Shown here: piece by piece, positions 10,008-17,032 of the stretch
Layout of the letters: the number at the start of each line of letters is the position of its first letter
Position numbering within the stretch: the first letter of the stretch is position 1
NCBI GenBank assembly: GCA_015061665.1
Contig: SUWC01000015.1
Span: forward strand, 1-49,890
Direction of reading: 5' to 3'
Source of the DNA: Lentisphaerota bacterium
GTDB lineage: Bacteria; Verrucomicrobiota; Kiritimatiellia; RFP12; UBA1067
DNA length: 49,890 nucleotides
Notes under the pieces: model-generated
The model's database searches: none
What the model saw: only the letters and a program-made list of their open reading frames with translations
Told to the model about the DNA's origin: nothing
Translations under genes and position numbers: made by a program

Positions 10008-11699
10008 TTAGGGGACTTTAATCCACTCAAGGTCGAGGTGTTTGCCCTTGGTGCGGAAATCAAGCTTCACGAGATTGCGCTTCGGCGGGTTGTTGAGCGT
10101 AAAGGCGAACTCCTTCCATTCGCGGCCCGTCGCGGGAAGCTTCACCTTCTCGACGTACACACGCTTTTCGCACGTTTCAGGATCGGCGAACTCGGTATTG
10201 TAGTCTTCGGGGTTTATGATTCCAATCCCGCTCTGTCCGTCGCAACGGTAGCGGATCTTGTACTCGCCCGGCTTCGGCAGAGGCCAGCGGAACGGAAGAA
10301 ACATCGGAAAGATGAATGACTTCCCTGAGAAAGAGATGTACTTGGCGCCAGTGGAATTGTCGCTCTCCACAGAAAGCCCCGGCATCCTGGGCTGGATGAA
10401 CTCGGCAAACCGATTCACGCCGTCTTTCCCTGGGTCGTGCCGTTCGAGCGTACACCTGCCCGCGGCCTTCTGCGGGATCCAGAGAAACGCGTGAGAATAG
10501 TCCACTCCCCTCATGTCCAGGGCGTAGCCGATGTACCGCGTCTCCTCCGACTTCGAAAGGTCCCAGCCCCTGCCCCACTTGTAGTGCATGTAGACTATGT
10601 CGACCTCGCTGGAGAGCCTTCCGCGCCCGCCGCCCCAGTTCGCCGGACGCCTCCAGTAGTCGCCCTTCTCGCGGTTTATAGCAATGGGCGTCCAGTCTAT
10701 GTCGAAGCCAAGGTTGTATTTGCAAATCTGGTTGACGCCGCGCAGGTACTGGTGCTTGAGGAATTCGATTGGATCGACGGCGCCCTTCTTCGTGGACACT
10801 TCTCCCGTCAGAGGATCGACGCGGGTCTTCTGCGACCAGAGGATCGTCAGGTTTTCTCCGAGCTGGCCTGCACCAGGGAAGGGATGCCCGATGTCGCGTC
10901 CCATCTCCGAATACTGTACGTGCGGCTTCACCTGCGCACCGGTCAGCTCGTTCGTCGTCACGAGGCGGCACATCTCACGGATTGAGCCATTGCGCTCGCC
11001 GACCGGCCCTTGCTTGTTCGCCGTAAGGATCTCGACCATCTCGCAGTATGCATCCCAGTCGTCCTCCCAGATGGCGCGCGCCAGCGGTCCGCCGAGCGTG
11101 AACTGGAGCTGGTTGAGGAGCGTTGAGCGCCCCCACCAGAAGCCCCGCCCTATCGCGATGAAGCGGTTGACTCCGTCCGTATCCTCCTTCGTCCACGCGA
11201 GCGGCCCCGTCTGCGGACCCGTGTAGCGCAGAAGCTCCGCCGCGCGCAGGTACCATCCCTCGGCGTTTGGCCAGCGGAACTGCGAGTCCCAGTGTGGACG
11301 CCCTCCCGTGATGTGGGTGTAGAACCAGCGGACGTAGTCAAGCGCGCGTTCACGGTATTCCGCCTCGCCGGTGATCTCGTACATGATGCCCTGGTAGTAG
11401 GCGGTCTGGGAATCCCATGCGCAGCGGTTGTCGAAGTCGGGATTGTCGATCTGCGTGATGCCCTCGCCACGGCGCGCGAAGATGCGCGGTTTTTTCGAAA
11501 AGCGATGGTCGTGCTTCGTGAGTGAGTCGTAGAGGGTCTTCCACGGCTCGACGCCGCCCTGTACGTTCGCCTTCAGCTGATCAAGCTGCTCTCGGTTGAG
11601 TCCGATGCCCGGATGCTGAAAGCGCCCGCCTGCGGCCTTCGCATCCAAAACGCAAAGGCCGACAAGAAACGCTATCGCAAATGGCAGAATCTTTTTCAT
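10008..11699 (-). CDS. Secreted alginate-lyase/heparinase-like polysaccharide lyase
   Basis: A 563-residue protein with a signal peptide (MKKILPFAIAFLVGLCVLDA). The alpha/alpha-toroid lyase domain carries SEMGRDIGHPFPG at 264-276, the counterpart of GHEAGRDLGHS in the next gene. Both proteins also share a LNREQLDQLK-type N-terminal motif, so they are relatives. Residues about 440-563 form a beta-sandwich (GEYKIRYRCDGQ, REWKEFAFTLNN), perhaps carbohydrate-binding. The start is fixed by the signal peptide and by TAATG overlap with the upstream GH43 stop (shared base 11699), which implies translational coupling. The family resembles PF05426/PL38-type lyases; the exact polyuronate substrate is unknown. 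Confidence 0.78.
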   Translation of the reverse strand: MKKILPFAIAFLVGLCVLDAKAAGGRFQHPGIGLNREQLDQLKANVQGGVEPWKTLYDSLTKHDHRFSKKPRIFARRGEGITQIDNPDFDNRCAWDSQTAYYQGIMYEITGEAEYRERALDYVRWFYTHITGGRPHWDSQFRWPNAEGWYLRAAELLRYTGPQTGPLAWTKEDTDGVNRFIAIGRGFWWGRSTLLNQLQFTLGGPLARAIWEDDWDAYCEMVEILTANKQGPVGERNGSIREMCRLVTTNELTGAQVKPHVQYSEMGRDIGHPFPGAGQLGENLTILWSQKTRVDPLTGEVSTKKGAVDPIEFLKHQYLRGVNQICKYNLGFDIDWTPIAINREKGDYWRRPANWGGGRGRLSSEVDIVYMHYKWGRGWDLSKSEETRYIGYALDMRGVDYSHAFLWIPQKAAGRCTLERHDPGKDGVNRFAEFIQPRMPGLSVESDNSTGAKYISFSGKSFIFPMFLPFRWPLPKPGEYKIRYRCDGQSGIGIINPEDYNTEFADPETCEKRVYVEKVKLPATGREWKEFAFTLNNPPKRNLVKLDFRTKGKHLDLEWIKVP

Positions 11700-13162
11700 T
11701 AGTAGACCTTCACTTCCCAGAGTCCAGGGTCGCCATCGAGAATGCTGATGCGAAGATAGCGCACCTTCCGTCCAACTTTTGCGACGTGCGGCGAACGGCA
11801 GGGTTTGCCGCTCTCTCCCGCAACCGGCTCCCATTCCTTTCCGTCGAGGCTGGCTTCGAGTTTCCAGTTGTGTCCGAATGCAGGCTGCGTGAAAAACATC
11901 TTGATTTCGCCGACATGCGTCTGTGCGCCGAAGTCCGCCTGTATCCACGGGGACTTGTCGCGTCCGTCGGCCGCCCAGCGCGTGCCGTTGTTCCCGTCGC
12001 CCGCAAGCTGCGCGTCGTAGGCGAAGGTGCGCGTGTAGTCGCGGTGCGTGCGGCCGCGCGTCATGCGCGGACCGCGAACGGACGACGCAGTCCAGAACGC
12101 CTTTCGCGCGAGATTGGGACGCGTCTCCTGGTTTGGCCCGAGATAGCCGACGCCTTTGAGGTCCGGCACAACGCGCATAATGTGTCCTTCAGCGTCGAAG
12201 TCCATGCGGTTCGCCATCACCTGCCGCGTGGTTCCCCCTTCGCCGTATTCGAGGTAGACGATATAGTAATCGCCGTCACACGCGAACACATTGCCGTGAC
12301 CAGGTCCCCAGACATTGCCGGGGTAGTTGCTCGCGATGGCAATCGGATCGGATGGATCTGTCCAGCCCTCCAGCGGCGAAACCTTCGACACCATGTAGCC
12401 GTAGTGGTATCCGTCGCACCCTCCGATGGTGTAGAAGTAGTAGTAGATTCCGTTGCGCTTGAAAAGGCACGGCCCCTCCGAGTAGCCCTGAAGCGCGGTC
12501 TTGAGTTCGATGTGTCGCCCCTCGGTCTTTGTCCGCTCGGCATTGAGCTTTGCAATCCAGCGCTTGCGCCAGACGATATAGGCCGTGCCGTCGTCGTCGA
12601 CGAACGGATCGCCGTCGATGTCCGGCGCAACGGCCGCGGACTTGACCTGCGCGCGGTTGAGCGGACCGTTCGCGCCGTCGTCGCTCTCGATCTTTTCGGC
12701 GAAGCGGAACGGACCCTCCGGACGATCCGCAACCATCAGAACCGTCGGCGCTGGATTGCCCTTGGGGTCGACGAGCGTCACATAGAGATGGAAGCGTCCG
12801 TTCGTCTCAATCACCTTGCCCGGTGCCCAGTAGCGCCAGTAGCCGAAGCGGGGATTGCCGTCCTTGTCCTTTCCAGTCTCAACGCCCTTGCGCCAGTCTA
12901 CGCCTTCGACCGCCGGACCCTCGAACGACCAGTTTACGAAGTCCTTCGACTTCCAGACGACCGGCACGCCCGCCATCGAGAGCTCCTTGTCGATGTCCGT
13001 CGTGCCGTAGAGGTAGAACGTGTCGCCGAACTTGCTCACGCTCGGATCGGCGATCCAGTCCGGTATGACAGGGTTGAAGCTGCATTCGGCCTGGGCACTA
13101 AGCGCGACGGCGCAGGCGAAAATCATTGCGGACGACTTGACGTAAGAGAGTTTCACTTTCAT
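11699..13162 (-). CDS. Secreted GH43 glycosidase with C-terminal F5/8C (CBM32-like) domain
   Basis: A 487-residue protein with signal peptide (MKVKLSYVKSSAMIF, cleaved after AQA). The five-bladed propeller shows the GH43 triad context: base Asp in WIADPSVSKFGD, pKa-modulating Asp in DIDGDPFVDDDG, acid Glu in GYSEGPCLFK. The C-terminal ~120 residues (from ARKAFWTASSVRG to LWEVKVY) form a discoidin-like galactose-binding domain. GH43 enzymes are mostly exo-acting arabinofuranosidases, xylosidases or galactanases; I cannot choose among these. The frame opens further upstream, but the ATG at 13162 gives a proper signal peptide. It has no Shine-Dalgarno, and a possible -10 (TGATATTCT) lies 7 nt upstream, so the mRNA may be almost leaderless. 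Confidence 0.88.
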   Translation of the reverse strand: MKVKLSYVKSSAMIFACAVALSAQAECSFNPVIPDWIADPSVSKFGDTFYLYGTTDIDKELSMAGVPVVWKSKDFVNWSFEGPAVEGVDWRKGVETGKDKDGNPRFGYWRYWAPGKVIETNGRFHLYVTLVDPKGNPAPTVLMVADRPEGPFRFAEKIESDDGANGPLNRAQVKSAAVAPDIDGDPFVDDDGTAYIVWRKRWIAKLNAERTKTEGRHIELKTALQGYSEGPCLFKRNGIYYYFYTIGGCDGYHYGYMVSKVSPLEGWTDPSDPIAIASNYPGNVWGPGHGNVFACDGDYYIVYLEYGEGGTTRQVMANRMDFDAEGHIMRVVPDLKGVGYLGPNQETRPNLARKAFWTASSVRGPRMTRGRTHRDYTRTFAYDAQLAGDGNNGTRWAADGRDKSPWIQADFGAQTHVGEIKMFFTQPAFGHNWKLEASLDGKEWEPVAGESGKPCRSPHVAKVGRKVRYLRISILDGDPGLWEVKVY

Positions 13163-13171
13163 GCCGTATAG

Positions 13172-13213
13172 AATATCAGAAATTGCGCTGCCGATATATC
13201 CCACTTTTGGGGG
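13172..13213. repeat. 42-bp direct repeat, copy A (GH43 promoter region)
   Basis: This segment (AATATCAGAAATTGC through CCCACTTTTGGGGG) recurs at 14246-14287 with about three or four mismatches in the same orientation. Copy A lies directly upstream of the GH43 start and contains its presumed extended -10, so it may be a promoter/operator module. Confidence 0.75.
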
Positions 13214-13504
13214 TAGACTCGACTAATTCCGCCGCGCCATTCCAACCTTCGGTTTTCGGCAAGCCCCGCGACACGAACCGGGCTACGCCCGACACGAATA
13301 TACGCGAATTTTGGCTCTTCGTAAACAACTCTCCTACCATCCCATGTTCCGTCGCGGGATGCGCCCGCGCCGAAGGCGTCGGGTTGGGTGAGCGCGTAGC
13401 GCGAACTGCGAAGCAGCCGCAAGGCCCCGCGCGACGGACCCCCTGCAAGTTTAGCCGTTCATCCGACTGCGACACGACCTTATTGCTACTTGACCGCAAA
13501 GGCT

Positions 13505-13560
13505 GGGGAATGGGGAACGGGGAAGAGGGAAGAGTGAGGTGGGAAGTGGGATGAGGGATG
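13505..13560. repeat. 7-bp tandem repeat, 8 degenerate copies
   Basis: The block reads GGGGAAT, GGGGAAC, GGGGAAG, AGGGAAG, AGTGAGG, TGGGAAG, TGGGATG, AGGGATG, an exact 7-bp period over 56 bp. The same unit recurs at 13947-13986 and, reverse-complemented, inside a coding gene at 32701-32737. Confidence 0.85.
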
Positions 13561-13563
13561 TCA

Positions 13564-13611
13564 ATTCCGCTATTCCACAATTCCATAATCCCAGAATTCC
13601 ACAATCCTACC
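13564..13611. repeat. 8-bp tandem repeat, 6 copies
   Basis: Successive octamers ATTCCGCT, ATTCCACA, ATTCCATA, ATCCCAGA, ATTCCACA and ATCCTACC run without a gap. It starts only 3 bp after the 7-bp array. No coding role is evident. Confidence 0.85.
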
Positions 13612-13649
13612 CGCCCTTCACAGGGCAGCACGGGAGGTGAGTGGCAGTC

Positions 13650-13741
13650 AGCTCCCGAGGTGGGCATTGGGTAGCTCGCGAGGTGGGCATAGGGTAGCTC
13701 GCGAGGTGGGAGGTGGGCAGCTCACGAGGTAGATGCGGGAG
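13650..13741. repeat. 23-bp tandem repeat, about 4 copies
   Basis: Units start at 13650, 13673, 13696 and 13719, each beginning AGCTCNCGAGGTGGG or a close variant; the last copy is degenerate. The head AGCTCGCGAG is partly palindromic. There are no unique spacers between copies. Confidence 0.85.
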
Positions 13742-13946
13742 GCGAAAATGTTTCAACAGCTTCGCAGCTATCTGCGAGGCAGGTGAAAACGCCGTCCGAA
13801 GCGCGTCAAATAAGGCGATTTGCGCAGGACTCGCGGCGAAGGCAAACCTAGCGGTTGCCGAGCCGCGTGAAGACGCGCAAATCGGCCGTATCAAAAGGCG
13901 AGGACAGTTGCCCCGAACGAAGCCAAGCCCTTACAAGCTAGCAGCA
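13742..13946. other. Non-coding stretch within the repeat island
   Basis: Both strands have short open frames here, but none has a ribosome-binding site, a recognisable product or plausible boundaries. Together with 13214-13504 it is GC-rich filler between repeat arrays in the 1.16-kb gap between the two GH43-type genes. It may be decayed mobile or repeat DNA; I see nothing assignable. Confidence 0.4.
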
Positions 13947-13986
13947 TGGGAATGGGGAATGGGGAATGGGAAGAGGGAAGTGGAGG
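13947..13986. repeat. Second 7-bp tandem repeat block
   Basis: TGGGAAT, GGGGAAT, GGGGAAT, a 6-bp GGGAAG, AGGGAAG and TGGAGG form a short array of the same heptamer family as 13505-13560. Confidence 0.8.
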
Positions 13987-13993
13987 TTAATTT

Positions 13994-14128
13994 GGAGACG
14001 CGGCTTCCAGCCGCGTTAATCGAGTGATTGGTCTGCGACTACTTTAGCGACTTGACGCGGCTGGAAGCCGCGTCTCCATGGGGTCGCCGCTCAGTCGCCG
14101 ATATAACGCGGCTGGAAGCCGCGTCTCC
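13994..14128. repeat. Three REP-like palindromes (one inverted, two direct)
   Basis: The core ACGCGGCTGGAAGCCGCGT folds into an 8-bp stem with a 3-nt loop, flanked by CTCC. Two copies in one orientation lie at 14054-14077 and 14104-14128. A third in inverse orientation lies at 13994-14019 (GGAGACGCGGCTTCC...). The arrangement resembles REP/BIME elements, which RAYT-type Y1 transposases are known to mobilise. A fragment of such a transposase lies at 29301-29417. Confidence 0.8.
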
Positions 14129-14245
14129 AAAGGTGCAGCCTAACCTACACTTGACGATTGAAATTATGATGCACAGATCGACATCATACTGGTATACATT
14201 GACTGAAATCCACTTATTGAGGCGATTGAAGTGGCAAAGTCGGGA

Positions 14246-14287
14246 AATATCAGAAATTGCACTGGCAATATATCCCACTTTTGGGGG
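14246..14287. repeat. 42-bp direct repeat, copy B
   Basis: Near-identical to 13172-13213, same orientation, 1074 bp away. Unlike copy A it precedes no gene on the minus strand; it lies just after the 3' end of the SGNH-GH43 gene. It marks the far side of the repeat island. Confidence 0.75.
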
Positions 14288-14318
14288 GAGTTCCGATGAA
14301 TTATGTAGCGCGCGTTGA

Positions 14319-16880
14319 TCAGTCAGTGAAAACCGCAGTGCCCGCGTCTGCGCTTTCGTTGTAAGTGAAAAGCCCCGTCCTGTCGCCGCGGTAGCTTCCC
14401 CACGTCATCCTGTAGGACTCGCCCGCGTCCTTCCACTCCTTGCCGTCAAGGGACCACGCGAAGCGCGCAACGCCATCCATGCCCCACTCGCTGCGAAGAA
14501 AGATCTTCTCCCCCACCTCGCAATCCAACGCAATGTCACGTCTCCCATTGCGCCAGTAGAGCGACTTCGCGTCGCCTTCCATCTTGACGCCGAACTCGCA
14601 CGACGCCTTGCCGAAATGGCAGATTCCCGCGCGCTGTCCGTCGGACATCCTGCCCGTCGACAGGCAGACGGAGAACTCGTTCGCCGCATTCCGCCACGAG
14701 CGCTTCGAGAAGACGTTGCCGACGGAGAAGAAGTCGCCTGGCTTCAGCGGACGGAATGCGTCCAGCTCAAGGCAAGATTCGCTTCTGCGGACCTTCTCAG
14801 CTCGCGGCGCGTGGTTCCACGCCCAGTCGGGGGAGATGAAGCCCTTCGCCGTTTCAGGTGGCGGCGCGGGTTTCTTGACTACAGGGCGCTCGTGCTTCCA
14901 TACCATCGTGCCGATGCCGTCCTTGTCCGGCTTGCCGACGATCGGCCAGCCGTCAATCCAAGTCACCGGCAGAAGGCTCGCCGCGCGGCCATACCACTGG
15001 CCGTGCCCGTGGTGCGTGAGGAAGAACCAGTTGCCGGCGTCGTCGACGAGAAACCCGCCCTGGTTCGGTTCGTCCGCCTCACGCTGCGGATGCGAAAGGA
15101 CGCGACGCTCCTCGTACGGACCCATCACGTTCTTGGAGCGCGCCATCATAAGGCGGCGTCCGCCTCCGGCAACTTCACTGTAGAGATGGTAATACGTGCC
15201 GTTCCACTTGTAGAGCTTGTTCGCCTCGCGTCCATGTCCCTCGTTGACGAGTGCGCGGCTTTCGGGGACGACATCGAGTCCGTCGGCGGTCAGCTCGAAG
15301 ACATACGTCTTGTATCCGCCGGCGAAATGCGTCGCTACAAGATACCCCTTTCCGTCGTCATCGAACAGAACGCCGGTGTCGTCCCACCCAGCGGTGAAAA
15401 ACGACATCTTGCGCGGCATAGACCACGGGCCTGCGGCATTTTCCGCCGTCGCGACGAAGATGCCTTCGTCCGGCGTCCCGAAGTAGCAGTAGAACTTTCC
15501 TCCGCGCTCGCGGATGCATCCGGCCCACACGCCGCGTCCGTATCGGCGCATCCTCTTCCACGTCCAGTCGTCGCCGAAGACGGACGTATCATCCACGACA
15601 TGTCCAACGACCCTCCAGTTGACCATGTCCGGCGACTCGAGTACGTCCATCCCCGGCGAAAGGTGGAGAGTGCTCGTTATCGCATAGAAGCGGTTGCCGC
15701 TGCGGATGCAGTCGATGTCGCTGAAGTCGGCGGGAAGGACGGGATTCGCGAAAGAGCATTTTTCCTCGACGAGCTTTGATATCACAGGCGCGAGTACTGC
15801 GGCCATGTTCGCAAAGGCCTCGTCGTTCGGATGGACGCCGTCCATTGACACTTCGTCGCTGCCGTAGAAGTCGCCCCCGGGCATGTAGCGGAAATTCGGA
15901 TGCCGCGCTGCGACCTTCTGCGAAAGCTCGGCGAAAAGGCGCGTCTTCTCCTCGTCCTCCCGTGCTACGGAGGGATAGAGCCATCCCTTGAGAAGCGGAG
16001 GCGCTCCGACGAGCAGCACTGGCGTGTCGGGCCGCGCCGAGCAGAGAATGTCGAAGAACCGCTCGAAGTTCTTTCGTATCACGTCCGACGAGACATTGTG
16101 ATACGGGTCGCACACGAACAGCGCGGGGTCCAGTTCGGAGAGCATCTGCGCCGCCTCTGGCTCAAGGCAGGCCGAGCCGGAGAATCCGAGATTCAGGAAC
16201 GGACGCTTCACCTTGCGTTCAAGACGCGATGTAAGCGCGAGGCCAGGGCGTATGATGTACGCCCCGTGAATGATGCTCGTTCCGTAATAGGCTACGGGCT
16301 TCTCGGCGCGCGGCGGAATAAGCTTGAAAGCGGCGTTCGAGTCCACGCCGACGCGCAGCGAAACAAGCCTGTTCCTGAGCGGAAGGTACATCCGGAAGCG
16401 GCGCTTCTGGCGCGGGAGGCCTTTCGCGAGCTCATATTCCGCATTCCTCTGCCAGCGCGTGCCGTGCCCCGCAGCACCTGCCCAGCGCCATTCGCCGCGC
16501 CCCTCGTCGAACACGTAGAGGTCCGTTCCCGAAAATGCGCTGTAGTTGAAATTGGGCTCTCCGTAGCGGTTTACCGCAAGCTCGGTCCGAACGGCGACAG
16601 TCGTCGTGTCGCTCTCGAACTCGAAGAATTCGCCGGTGGACGATACGCCGTGCTGCCACACGCGGGGCAAAGCCTTGGCAAAGCGTTTCGGCACACGGTC
16701 GAACGGCATCTCGGTGTCGCTCCAGCCGCGCCCTTCCACATCGCTCCCGCTGATTTCGACCCGCTTCAGCGATGATGCATTACCGCCCTGCGCCAAGACG
16801 GTTTGCGCCGACAGACAGGCCATTGCTGCCGCAAGCAATATCGCATGCAGAAGGCGGTGGCCAAACTTTATGTTGCTCAT
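14319..16880 (-). CDS. Secreted SGNH-esterase / GH43 glycosidase fusion
   Basis: An 853-residue protein with signal peptide (cleavage after VLA near residue 30). Residues about 35-190 form a beta-sandwich often found before SGNH domains. Residues about 193-370 are an SGNH/GDSL-type hydrolase: block I is GTSI with Ser202, then LGFSGSA near 231-237, and catalytic Asp347/His350 in MDGVHPN. From about 378 a GH43-like propeller follows (PADFSDIDCIRSG with the putative base Asp, DDTGVLFDDDG, and acid Glu near EGHGREANKLYK), with a C-terminal sandwich (about 690-853) typical of GH43 accessory domains. One polypeptide could therefore deacylate a decorated glycan and cut its side chain. It has its own promoter at 16908 and AAGGAG before the ATG. 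Confidence 0.85.
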   Translation of the reverse strand: MSNIKFGHRLLHAILLAAAMACLSAQTVLAQGGNASSLKRVEISGSDVEGRGWSDTEMPFDRVPKRFAKALPRVWQHGVSSTGEFFEFESDTTTVAVRTELAVNRYGEPNFNYSAFSGTDLYVFDEGRGEWRWAGAAGHGTRWQRNAEYELAKGLPRQKRRFRMYLPLRNRLVSLRVGVDSNAAFKLIPPRAEKPVAYYGTSIIHGAYIIRPGLALTSRLERKVKRPFLNLGFSGSACLEPEAAQMLSELDPALFVCDPYHNVSSDVIRKNFERFFDILCSARPDTPVLLVGAPPLLKGWLYPSVAREDEEKTRLFAELSQKVAARHPNFRYMPGGDFYGSDEVSMDGVHPNDEAFANMAAVLAPVISKLVEEKCSFANPVLPADFSDIDCIRSGNRFYAITSTLHLSPGMDVLESPDMVNWRVVGHVVDDTSVFGDDWTWKRMRRYGRGVWAGCIRERGGKFYCYFGTPDEGIFVATAENAAGPWSMPRKMSFFTAGWDDTGVLFDDDGKGYLVATHFAGGYKTYVFELTADGLDVVPESRALVNEGHGREANKLYKWNGTYYHLYSEVAGGGRRLMMARSKNVMGPYEERRVLSHPQREADEPNQGGFLVDDAGNWFFLTHHGHGQWYGRAASLLPVTWIDGWPIVGKPDKDGIGTMVWKHERPVVKKPAPPPETAKGFISPDWAWNHAPRAEKVRRSESCLELDAFRPLKPGDFFSVGNVFSKRSWRNAANEFSVCLSTGRMSDGQRAGICHFGKASCEFGVKMEGDAKSLYWRNGRRDIALDCEVGEKIFLRSEWGMDGVARFAWSLDGKEWKDAGESYRMTWGSYRGDRTGLFTYNESADAGTAVFTD

Positions 16881-16907
16881 ATATTAACATCTCCTTGTGT
16901 TGCGGAC

Positions 16908-16916
16908 ATTATAGCA
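16908..16916 (-). promoter_or_regulatory. Extended -10 promoter of the SGNH-GH43 gene
   Basis: Minus strand TGCTATAAT, about 28 nt before the ATG at 16880; AAGGAG lies between. It is the only clear signal in the 152-nt gap between metH and this gene. Confidence 0.6.
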
Positions 16917-17032
16917 TTTCAAAGTCAGAGCGCGCTTCCCACAATAGGGGGATTGCTTTCAAACCAAACAGCGACCGAGTATGGAGACGCCGAGAAGTCG
17001 ATTGCTCCGCGCCCTTTTTGCTATTCACGCTG

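Noticed and set aside
13183-13554. Possible gene on the + strand in the repeat island
   Set aside because: It starts inside the 42-bp repeat, ends in the heptamer array, and has no ribosome site or recognisable product.
13650-13741. Possible CRISPR array
   Set aside because: The 23-bp units are directly adjacent without unique spacers, and no cas genes are nearby.
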